From Colias croceus (taxonomy: Eukaryota; Arthropoda; Insecta; Lepidoptera; Pieridae), in the NCBI RefSeq assembly GCF_905220415.1, contig NC_059549.1:7068001-7132000 (forward strand): DNA of 64,000 nt, given 5' to 3'. The notes under the pieces were generated by a model, which was given only the letters and a program-made list of their open reading frames with translations, searched no databases and was not told the origin of the DNA. The position numbers and the translations under genes were made by a program. This document shows, one piece after another, positions 48,901 to 57,408 of the stretch. Each line of letters opens with the position of its first letter. Within the stretch, counting starts at the first letter, position 1.

Positions 48901-50750
48901 ATCTTCTAAATCTTCACGCGCGCCCGCAAACAGTTGAGTCAAACGTTTACCATTACAATCATATTAAAATCTATATCTATAAATTATATAAAACTGTATG
49001 ACATTATATTATAAAATTGTACAGATCATTTATATTCTAATTCAAAACGCCGATCTTTCTGAAGGAAATATTTTATAACATCGGAATAGAAGTAGGTACC
49101 TACTTAGGTGATTGTTTTAATTCAATTAACAGCTCTTTCTCAATGGCAGTCATTGTTAATTCAGAAAGGCGTTCTTGGCCTTGTGTATTTCTTAAATACG
49201 TACCCTATGAATTCGATTTAACGCTGAGAAAGCACGCTCCGTGGAAGAACAACTAGCAAGAATCGTAAATACCAAAATATGTGCAAGTTTCATCAGAAGG
49301 CTTCTTCTAACCAATTCTCATTCATGAAATCGATTAATTCGTAAACATTACAATTAAAATTTGGTTTATGTTACTTACTGCACAAATCGGGAGTTGGTTT
49401 TGATGAAGAAATTAATCGTTGTTTTACAGTAAAGTTTAATGATTTTACCTTTCCCCGCTGAGCACAAAGCAAACCATCACAATTTACAATACAATCTGTG
49501 TCGCGACACTTATTTTATCACAAAATTCTAAAAACTTAACCTAAATTACACCGGTATAATCACGCGCTAAACCATACTAACAATAATATTCACGACGTTC
49601 GTTCGCGCGACGCGCAATCGTTACTATCTTCACACTGTTAAAGCCCGGCTTTGTTGGCCATATAAATTGCTATAGAATTCTATAGATAGGTATGTAGCTA
49701 CTTCAACGAAATTTCATACGTTAGAAGAGATAAGCGCAAAGCCCGGTAAAAGCCCACGAGTGCAAGCGAGAGAACTATATGTCACTCAAGAAGGACACCG
49801 CACTGTTTATACAAAGTACGACTTTATTTGGATAGCAAGAAGGATGAAATTAAAAAGTTTGACTCGAATTCGACATTGTTTGTTGGTGAGTTTTCATTGA
49901 ATTTCGGAGCAAATTTTGAATTGCTCGTTGCGCGCGAATATTCAAAAGTGAATTTGGGTATTTTCCTGTCTCGTAGCGAATTCCTTAGGCAAGCCGGGCT
50001 TTTCGGCTTGTATGAACGTACCGCCACTGTTTGTGGTGCTTTATATGCTATTATAGGTCATAGTTCGTCATTTTTTGTTTCATTATAACTTTTTATAATA
50101 TTTAAACAAATACAATACAAAGAATGTAAATTTATAAAGAATAGAAAAAATTCGATCACGAGGCGGGACCCGAACCCGCATCCCTCGCGCCACTCCGGGG
50201 CGGATGCCTAACCAACTCAGCCACTCGTGGACCCGCCTGAGCAATCGAATTTATTCTATCCTTTCAGTTTTGTGTCTTAAGGGACACACCGCGCGCCATC
50301 TATTGAGATGATTTAACAACCATCTCAACCAATATGAAGCACTTTACAGTGAATACAATATTGTAACGATGGAACACGACCTTTTCTTGAATTTATATTT
50401 TTTGGTTTTTATGGCATTCAAATGCTTTATAAACAAAGAATGTGTAATTATTAAAATATTAAAATAATAATATGACAAAATAATTATTTTTATCACAGAC
50501 CGAGAGGCCTTACACGCCTCGACAGTTTCCGCTACCGGACGACATGTACCAAGACATGTTAGCAGTAATGCCGGAGTCCTACCACTTGAGCAGCCCGGAG
50601 CCTTCGCCCCCGAGAATGGAAGAGGAAATAGAAGAATCCAGTACATTATCACCCATGTCCCCGCTAGTATTTGAAGGGGATGACCCCGATGATGGGGAAT
50701 GGGACCCCAGTGTCGAGAAAACTGAACGCAGAAAGAGTTCATTCAGATAA
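39828..50750 (+). CDS. nsl1: KANSL1/NSL1, PEHE-domain subunit of the NSL complex
   Basis: Scaffold of the NSL histone acetyltransferase complex, binding the MOF acetyltransferase through its PEHE domain (family knowledge). Ten exons: 39828-40663, 41507-41633, 43179-43375, 44295-44446, 45134-45283, 47116-47200, 47483-47620, 48035-48116, 48417-48722, 50499-50750; 2325 nt, 774 aa, all phases agree. A conserved coiled-coil block near 280-321 includes WSWQRKRASIASRWCWLQAQ and LEYKIRQHND. A Cys-rich patch in exon 4 (CSCQHPIESCGVC) matches the family's potential zinc-binding site. PEHE about 535-625, with KWRVMDIPVPKMN, EEDISEETVQERHRRAENDE and RYLRKQ. A Gln/Asn-rich run follows (about 630-665). Acidic tail, ending ERRKSSFR. 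Exon 5 has two further in-phase donors (45406, 45529) inside a tandem repeat. A distal AATAAA is at 52157. The encoding chain is well supported; the true 5' end is not. Confidence 0.93.
43866..43960. repeat. Common lepidopteran repeat fragment
   Basis: GCTGGGACATGGGCCTCCCT with flanking TTAGCCCATATTATGTTCC is a variant of a frequently dispersed lepidopteran motif, probably from a LINE 3' region. In intron 3 of KANSL1. Confidence 0.4.
44041..44200. repeat. Dispersed repeat with inverted ends in KANSL1 intron 3
   Basis: Begins GACGTGTGGCACTCGGGGAC. AAAGCTATTGCATGC near 44071 is roughly inverted by GCTATGCAATAGCTT near 44180. GC-rich against an AT-rich intron, no reading frame of interest. Confidence 0.5.
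44475..44675 (+). repeat. Dispersed repeat ending TTATAATATTAGTATAG (copy A)
   Basis: Starts ACTAGCTGCTCCGCGTGTGT, contains TTTTTCAAATCGGACCTGTA, then CAAACAAACAAACAAACAAA, and ends CTTTATAATATTAGTATAGA. In intron 4 of KANSL1. Copy B follows directly. Confidence 0.85.
44683..44820 (+). repeat. Same repeat, 3'-truncated (copy B)
   Basis: Starts ACTAGCTGCTCCGCGCGGTT and follows copy A closely until CGGACCAGTAGTTCCGA, where similarity stops abruptly. The two copies are in tandem. Confidence 0.85.
45181..45549 (+). repeat. 123-bp tandem triplication spanning a KANSL1 splice donor
   Basis: Three near-identical 123-bp units (starting at about 45181, 45304 and 45427). Each holds the last ~100 bp of KANSL1 exon 5 (TTCCGYGCGCGCTTCAAG to CACCCCACAC), the donor GTGAGT, and ~20 bp of intron (GCATGTGTTATATG). 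123 is 41 codons, and the frame stays open through all three copies. Donors fall after 45283, 45406 and 45529. Only one base difference was noticed between units 1 and 2 in the opening word. Confidence 0.95.
45555..45795 (+). repeat. Dispersed repeat (copy C) abutting the triplication
   Basis: Starts ACTAGCTTTCCACCCGCAGC, contains ATACCAAATTTCATGCAAAT, GGCGTGATTGAGTAACAGAC and the CAGACAGACAGA run, like copies at 30036 and 52855. It begins about 6 bp after the end of the third triplication unit. Confidence 0.85.
45780..46615. repeat. Large imperfect inverted repeat, head-to-head repeat copies
   Basis: A left arm (about 45780-46060) and right arm (about 46296-46615) are inverted copies sharing TCTGTAGAAGGGTCAATTCT, GATCGATACCAAACCCAAAT, tandem GTCT/CAGA runs and CATCACGTGAAAACTAACGG. 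At the centre, GGAAGCTAG (about 46250) and CTAGCTTCC (about 46275) face each other with TTTATAATATTAGTATGG between. These are two copies of one element inserted head to head, in intron 5 of KANSL1. Confidence 0.85.
47770..47841 (-). repeat. ~83-bp palindrome-bearing repeat (copy 2)
   Basis: Reverse-complement copy: read on the minus strand it starts AACCCATTGAGCCCCGAGCG, then GGCCCAATCGGTCCACGACA, CAATAGATG and ends GGGGGCTCAGT. In intron 7 of KANSL1. Confidence 0.8.
48743..50029 (-). mobile_element. hAT-type DNA transposon, degenerate, 8-bp TSD
   Basis: The 1287-bp insertion in KANSL1 intron 9 starts CAGTGGCGTGCCTAGG and ends CGTACCGCCACTG, giving short CAGTGGCG terminal inverted repeats. 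It is flanked by exact 8-bp copies of TTTGTGGT (48735-48742 and 50030-50037), the size expected for hAT. On the minus strand at about 49110-49300 the hAT C-terminal dimerisation motif is readable: LASCSSTERAFSALNRIHR, then after a frame break QGQERLSELTMTAIEKEL. The rest of the transposase is decayed or deleted, so it is not autonomous. It begins 20 bp after the exon 9 donor. Confidence 0.9.
50150..50238 (-). repeat. tRNA-like sequence (tRNA-derived SINE or pseudogene)
   Basis: On the minus strand: an A-box-like TGGCTGAGTTGG, a B-box-like GGTTCGGGTCC, a perfect 5-bp T-arm (GCGGG/CCCGC) around a 7-base loop, and a near-complete acceptor pairing (CCACGAG with CTCGTGA). The anticodon arm region (CATCC...GGATG) has a loop far too long for a working tRNA. 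It is flanked by inverted words GATAGAATAAATTCGAT and ATCGAATTTTTTCTATTC. It is an RNA-polymerase-III-type relic rather than a functional tRNA. Confidence 0.7.
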
Positions 50751-52854
50751 TATTAGTAGTAGACGAGATTTTAAGTTTTTAATCTTAATTCTTATACAGA
50801 AGTTTGTTTTGGGTTTGGTTCTAAGATATTATACTATAAATTACAGTTTGATACTTTATTAATTTCCAATGGAATAAAAGGTTTATTGGGTTGGTGGACC
50901 TATTTGCATGCAATTTTATTGGGTTTTTAGTTATCTAAACAGATACGCAAATCATTTCAGCTTTTATATCATTTACGTTTATTACATGATTTGATGAGAT
51001 AACGAAATGAAGCTTTTTTTCCAAATTTGTTTATGTTTTGAGTTTAAGTTTTAACATAGCTTTAATGTTAAGGTGTAAGAGGTTAACTTATGTAAATTTT
51101 TAATTAATGTAAATTTATCGAATCTGTTAGACAAGGTGTACCCTTACATTCCTTAGTTCCGATGTAAATAAACTTGTATATTTTTAACATAATATTATTG
51201 AGGAGGGATGCCTTTTAGTGAAAAATTTGCATTTTGGTTTTATATTTTTCTAGTGAGCTCTATTAAACATTACTTAAAATAATAAGAGTGTAAGTTATCA
51301 TTATTAAGGTACAATTTACTTGCAAGTTATAATAAAATCACTTGAATGTATAGACTATAGATTAAAGACATTTAATATTCTTTTTTTTAATTTTGCATTT
51401 GGAGCTTAAAGTATTTTTTCCGTTGAGCTATATTATGGAATTACATAAATTTACTTACAATTACAGCGTTTTTGCCAATAGCCTTTGAAATTATAATTTT
51501 AAGTTGATGATAGTTTAGTGTTTTCCCCACAGCCTCTGTAATTGAGTGTTAAAGAAAGTATTAAGAATTATTAGATGGTATATAATATAAAGTTGTAAGC
51601 GCCCGGAACGCAAAGCGATGTAAATATGTAATCGGGCACTGGAGGCAACTAATAGACTGGTTATAATAATTTGAATCTCTAAGAGAGTTCATTTCACACT
51701 TGCGCTCAGTTACTTCAATTACCTACTTACACACGGTTCATGTAGACACATTTCAAATCATTTTGTAAATATAATAATTCACCTCGCTTTTAGTATGTAC
51801 ATAAGTTTTTCATTTCATTTTCCTATGTGATAGTCACATGTTTAGTACAAGATTTAAGGGACAGTTAATAAAAACACTTATATGTACCATAAATCAAATT
51901 TATATTTCTGTTTGATTAAACGAAATTTTCAACTATACTTTACTAATTTCCTTTAACAACATAAAGGACAGTTTCTCAGCCAATATTTGCATTTGTTAAA
52001 AAAGTTTTGAGTAAGATGAAGTGTTATTTTTAATGTCTTATATTAATCGTTTGAAAAGAAGCCAAAGTCTTCTTGTTAGTTAGATTGTAAGTTAGTTAAG
52101 AATTAAGATGGATTGAAGATGAACGCTTGAAAATGTTGTATATATTTAGTATGCAGAATAAAATTTTATTGATAAAACAGGAATTTCATTTTATTTTCAT
52201 CTCTTCCCTATTCTTATAAGTTCAAATAATTCGTCGTAATATAGGCGCAATTACAAATTTTTGTGTTACCGAGTTTTTAAATTTATACTTGTGTCCTTAC
52301 TCCACAAAGATTTTGAAAATATATAAATTGAAATAATAGCATGATCGTATATCCATGGCATATTCAATAAATTATACTTTACCGGATGTTAGTGTAAACA
52401 TCGCTATCCTTGAAACCAATCGTTTGGTTTCACATAAAGAACGTAAAGGAATATAATTATTTCACTACCTTTAAAGTTTAAACCAGTGCACGTAAGGTCA
52501 AAGTAGACAGAGCGTAGGAAACGGCGCTTGATCAGACATCCCTTCCCAAACAGTTTACAGTGTCCACTGTCCACACAAACTCAAACATTTATATTTTACA
52601 CTACTATAATACCTACTAGATTTCTAGAAGCACTTTTGAACATAGTTTTACCATTTACTACCGTTTTTTTTCTAGTGAATTTACGTTCTATAATCGAAAC
52701 CAAACCGTATTGGTTTCGATTAATTTATAAAAAAGGAAATTCGATTAATTTATAAAAAAGGAAAAGTAAGCTGAATCCCTAGCCGGAAGCCCTATCGGAT
52801 TTTATTACTTTTGTATGTACTCAAACGGTGCTTACAATAATATTTATGGTGACA
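50751..52854. other. KANSL1 3' UTR and downstream
   Basis: Long AT-rich 3' UTR. A first possible poly(A) signal lies at about 50873 (GGAATAAAAGG) and a strong one at 52157-52162 (AATAAA), followed by GT-rich text. A 21-bp direct repeat (AATTCGATTAATTTATAAAA-like) occurs near 52715-52755. No other gene seen. Confidence 0.45.
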
Positions 52855-53047
52855 CTAGCTTTCCGCCCGCGTTTTCAAAGAAAAACCCGTTGCCGTAGGA
52901 TTTCCGGGATAAAACCTATCCTATGTCCTTTCTCGGGTATCAAAATATCTCTATACCAAATTTCATGCAAATTGGTTCAGTAGTTAAGGCGTGATTGAGC
53001 AGACAGACAGTCAGACAGAGTTACTTACGCATTTATAATATTAGTAT
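52855..53047 (+). repeat. Dispersed repeat ending TTATAATATTAGTATGG (copy E)
   Basis: Starts ACTAGCTTTCCGCCCGCG, carries CAAAGAAAAACCCG, ATACCAAATTTCATGCAAAT and GGCGTGATTGAG, and ends TTTATAATATTAGTATGGGT. Same family as copies C and F. Confidence 0.85.
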
Positions 53048-54821
53048 GGGTAGGTAGATGGTGTTTACTTCGTTCAATAAAGGTTAAAAAATTTCTCTAT
53101 GTTAAATGATAAAGAAAATCAATTCATTGACTATAAATAAAACTGTGAAATAAAACAAGATTTCTTTCAGTATTTTTCTTTTATTAATGATTACAATCAC
53201 AACAACGATTACAAGAATCTTATAGTAGAACTGACAAGAATGATTGGAGGAACGTGTGTGTGAGCGTGTTTATTTGAAAGTGCGCTTAGTGCACGTAATA
53301 AATGGGTGAATGTAATGGTGATGTTTGTTGGCAAATTTGTAAGTGAAATTACATGCTACACTACAGCATGTCACTAGTGTGACTATAAAAGCCATCGATA
53401 CAAGCGACTACAATTATGTAGGTTACACAAAGACAGTAAGAAAAAGTAGTTAAGATTTTAGGAGGAATATACTAAGGCCTACAATAATATGAAATTGTGC
53501 CATTCACATAAAGCACATTTATTACAAATATTGTTGTTCTTATAATCTATTTGCATAATATCTATGTTTAGGCCTGCCACTAATTTGGTTTAATTTATTT
53601 TCATATTCTGTATAAGTTTACACATACACTAACACCAAATTAACTTATCAGCACAGTATTAATCAGTTTTAGATTTTAATGTGATAATGTGATGTAAAGC
53701 ATTCAATTTTATCACTTTTGAATACAATATTTACAAATCTTCTTCTTATATATAAAAATGAATCGCAAAATGTGTTGGTAAGCGCATAACTCGAGAACGG
53801 CTGAACCGATTTCGATAATTCTTTTTTTATTATATTCCTTGAAGTACGAGGATGGTTCTTATGTAGAGAAAATGTAATCATGTACTACGGGCGAAGCCGG
53901 GGCGGACCGCTAGTAATTAATAAAACCATAAACATGTAAGTACATTCAAATAATTAGAAAAAAAAATACACAACCAAGGATTACATTTAACTAACACAAA
54001 ATGGCACATTTTTAAAGAGGTATTTATACATATCTAATCATAAGAAAGTCAAGTAAATATGGCAATAAGATATTCATACTTAGTCAATTTTAAATACAAT
54101 ATAATAATATAATATGTATATCTTGTTTATTTATTGCACTGCATAGATTGTTAGATTTTTTTTCCTGCAAAAGTGTAACAATGTCAATTTCTGTGAAAGC
54201 ACATAATATTTAATCTACATTTTTATGTAATAAAATACAAAAAATCCATAATATTATTATTTCTATACTATAATGTGTATAATATTCTTAATTCTTCTAA
54301 ATAATAATTCTAAAATCACTCATAAATCCTTTGCATATAATACTGTAAAAATTCTACACAGCCTTACAAATAACCTATTTTAATTAAATGCAACACGGAA
54401 TGTTTTTACTATGAATAAATTTTGTGTTTTTATACTGTAATTCAGATAATATTAATATGGTTATTGTAAAAATGTAAAAAAATACAAATATAATACTAAT
54501 GTTCATATGAAACTTTTTGATAAGTAGTAAAAAAGAATACTGACTTTAAAAATCCTATGAAGCATGCTCTCCCTAATAATTTTACGAAACAACTACTGTA
54601 ATGGGAAATATCACTAAATATTGTAGCCTAATATTCAATAAAATAAGATTCTTAATTAGGATTGCTTAGGTATCATTTCTTTTAAAATTAATAAGGTATG
54701 TAATTGTATAGGCAAGTACATTAAGTAATTTCCGAATTGAGATATAAAGCTCTACAAATAATTACTTTTTATTAGAAGGTAATATATTAAGTAGCAAGAC
54801 TAAACTTCGAAGTGGTATCAA
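53048..54821. other. 3' UTR and flank of the zyxin-like gene
   Basis: AT-rich. Minus-strand AATAAA signals occur at several places (for example near 54130 and 53170), so the 3' UTR could be long. It contains repeat family 1 copy b at 53740-53912. Nothing else protein-like. Confidence 0.4.
53740..53912 (-). repeat. Dispersed repeat (family 1, copy b)
   Basis: Reverse complement of the unit at 14952-15130: here read + as CTTATATATAAAAATGAATC, GTAAGCGCATAACTCGAGAA, GGCTGAACCGATTTCGATAA and GGGCGAAGCCGGGGCGGACC. The two copies are highly similar over about 170 bp. Confidence 0.85.
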
Positions 54822-56509
54822 TCAATTGATATTTCGTGAGATTTCTTGTATGCGCCTTGCATTACACTCTTTGCAATATAAGTGATCGTCGAGGGGGTAG
54901 CAGCCTCTGCCCTCTTCTCTTGAGCAGAGAGACGCCCCACAATCTTCACAAGCATAACACGCGATATGAAAACTTTTATCTAAAGCAACAATTCTTACGG
55001 TCTCTTCAGCCCCACCTTCTGGCACAATTGGTTCTCGACAAAGCGCACAACGAGGCGCGTATCTGAAAAAAATACAAATAACTATGAATAAATTGTGTTT
55101 TGTTGCAAACCACTGTTAATAAATAACTGGAACATTTATTTTTATGCAAGACATGTACTTAATGCTTTAATGTGCCTTTCAATATAGCTTATTAGATGTT
55201 TTTAATCTTCATGATATTCCATTCTAAAGTAGATTATTAAAAATGTTAAAGAAAAAATTTGATAGCTAGTAGCTAGTTTTTTTTTCACGCAAAATAGGTG
55301 CTTGACATCGAGTTGCAGAGAAATGTCGGTTATTATTTATTATTAGCTAGGCATTACCTTTTATGAAAATCTTCGATACAATGAATACGATTGACAGCAT
55401 CTACTGTAAAGGGTATTCCATCCAGGCTTTTCTGACAGACCACACAGGTAAAACATCTAGGATGGTACGGCTTTCCCGTAGCTCTAAGTATACGGTCCAG
55501 GATTGGATCACTGCAGACACAGCATTTTTCTAATGTTTCTAAATAATCCCTCTCACATAATGCTTTTCCTTGTACTGCATAAAATGGTCGGCCCTGAAAT
55601 AGCATATGGGAATTTTGTTACTTTATTCAGAACTTAAGAATAAAAATAAAATATAATTACAGAAGTAATTTAACATGCATGTGGCATACATAATATTTAA
55701 ACAACATGATTACCAATTATAGAACTTACCTGTAAGTTAATTCCACACTGTTGGCAGCAAAAACATTTAATATGATAAATTCTCTCCATAGCAGTACATC
55801 CTGTTGTTTCGCCTAAAATTTTTTCACCACATCTGTAGCAATTACCACAATATAGTGCATCATCTGGTTCAGGGGTGGACTCTATCGTTGTACCAACATA
55901 GCCCCCATACAGTGAGGTTCCAGATAACTGACTACAAGGTCGAGGATTTATGGGCTCATATAATGACTCATAAGTAGATGACGCTTGCGATCCACCATAC
56001 GTAGAAAAATCTTGGGCGTTCACTGATGCTGATGAAGGAGGATAAGCGGATCCAGGACGCCGTAGTTCACTATAATTCGACTGTATACCCAAATCACTAA
56101 TACGAGACACTTCTGACACTGCATCTCTATCATAAAAGTTCTCCATAGGCCGCTGCATTGGAACATTTGTGTACACATGACTGGTGCCGCCAGGAGGAAC
56201 CAAATTGCTGTAGAGAAGTACATCTCCGCTTTTACCTCTTGCTGAATTTCGTACAATACAACTTTTGACGGGCACTAAGTTTGAATAGGTGGAGCTCGTT
56301 CGACTTCCTGATTCTAGTCTCGATGAATAGGACGGTTCGCAAGCAGACTTTACGCTGTAACTCTGAGGTATTTGTGGCAGTGGTGGTTTAGATTTCTTAG
56401 GCGGTATGGAAGGTTTTCTTTTCGCTGTATTTATATCATCTTGTAATTTAGCATCTAGTTCGTTCGCATAAATACGTAGGTCAGCTAATTGCTTATCGAG
56501 TGTATTCAT
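54822..56509 (-). CDS. Zyx: Zyxin/TRIP6/LPP family protein with three LIM domains
   Basis: Adaptor at focal adhesions and cell junctions that binds actin regulators; in flies Zyx also feeds into Hippo signalling (family knowledge). Three exons: 56509-55730, 55593-55358, 55062-54822; 1257 nt, 418 aa, phases agree. The N-terminus has a short coiled segment (LDKQLADLRIYANELDAKLQ) and a proline motif (IPPKKSKPPLPQIPQ, about 36-50). The middle is Ser/Tyr-rich with several YSNL and YESLYEP sites. LIM1 about 224-283, LIM2 about 284-338 (CCVCSDPILDRILRATGKPY), LIM3 about 344-410 (CALCREPIVPEGG, then CYACEDCGASLCSREEG). Cys/His zinc ligands look complete in each. The end is RRIQEISRNIN. The protein is shorter than vertebrate zyxin (572 aa) because the proline-rich half is reduced. 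Confidence 0.93.
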
Positions 56510-57408
56510 TTTTATACAGTGTTATGTACTATTTCTTATAATAATGTTTCTTGGTTTAATTCATAAAATATTAAAAATCCATAAATCGGCACAGCCCAAT
56601 TCTGTACACAAAAAGCTTGTTTTTACAAAAAAAAGTTTTTTTAAGAGCAGCGCCACAGATTAAAATTTTATAACTGATTCTGATTGCACAGAAGTCAGAA
56701 TACACCAAGAATACACTATACAGCTAAGAGCAAATAACCTACTATACAGATTCTTTACGACTTTGACATTATTTGCTGCAATAACTCTTATACCTACTCA
56801 GCTCATATATTTACCCACTAGGCATTTATATATTTGTTTACATATAGATATTTAAAAATGAAAAGCGAAAACGATTTCAGATTGTTATTGTAGGATTTGA
56901 TTAAATATCGTACTCGTAGTAAGTCGTAGACTTGTATGTGAATTATATATTTTAGATGAAATGGGAATTTATTGAAAGAAAACGATCTTCTGATAAAACA
57001 AACCAACAATTTGTTACGTATAATAACGTTCCAATTAAAATAGTAATATGAACTAACAAGCAGAGTAAAGTTATGGGTTTTGATAATATGCGATAAACTA
57101 ATCACTGCATATTGCACACTGACTATGTTCACAGTTCTTAAGTTTTCTTACAATTCTTGATCATAAGTATATTCAAAAGAAAATATGGTACTATGTCTAG
57201 TAACATTCATTATAATGGTAATTATAAAATAAACAAAAATAAAATAAATAATGCCCTATAATTACATTATTAATCATTCAACCTTTTAGTTTTTCGCAGT
57301 TTATTCTCAAGATTATGATGGTAAATATACTTTTCGGATACATAATAGTAATCAGGAATGTGAGAGTTGATATTTTAATATTTTATGTTTCTTTTGCTTT
57401 GATTAGAT
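56510..57408. other. Divergent interval upstream of zyxin-like gene
   Basis: About 900 bp between the zyxin-like start (-) and the next + gene. It should hold both promoters. The 3' edge has a splice acceptor (TTTTGCTTTGATTAG at about 57406), implying a non-coding first exon of the + gene somewhere inside, which I could not place. Confidence 0.35.

Noticed and set aside
50150..50238. Functional tRNA gene
   Set aside because: Despite good A/B boxes and T arm, no normal 7-base anticodon loop can be formed.
53160..53400. Possible gene with high transcript-like character near copy E
   Set aside because: No frame or splice structure; more likely the 3' flank of the zyxin-like gene.
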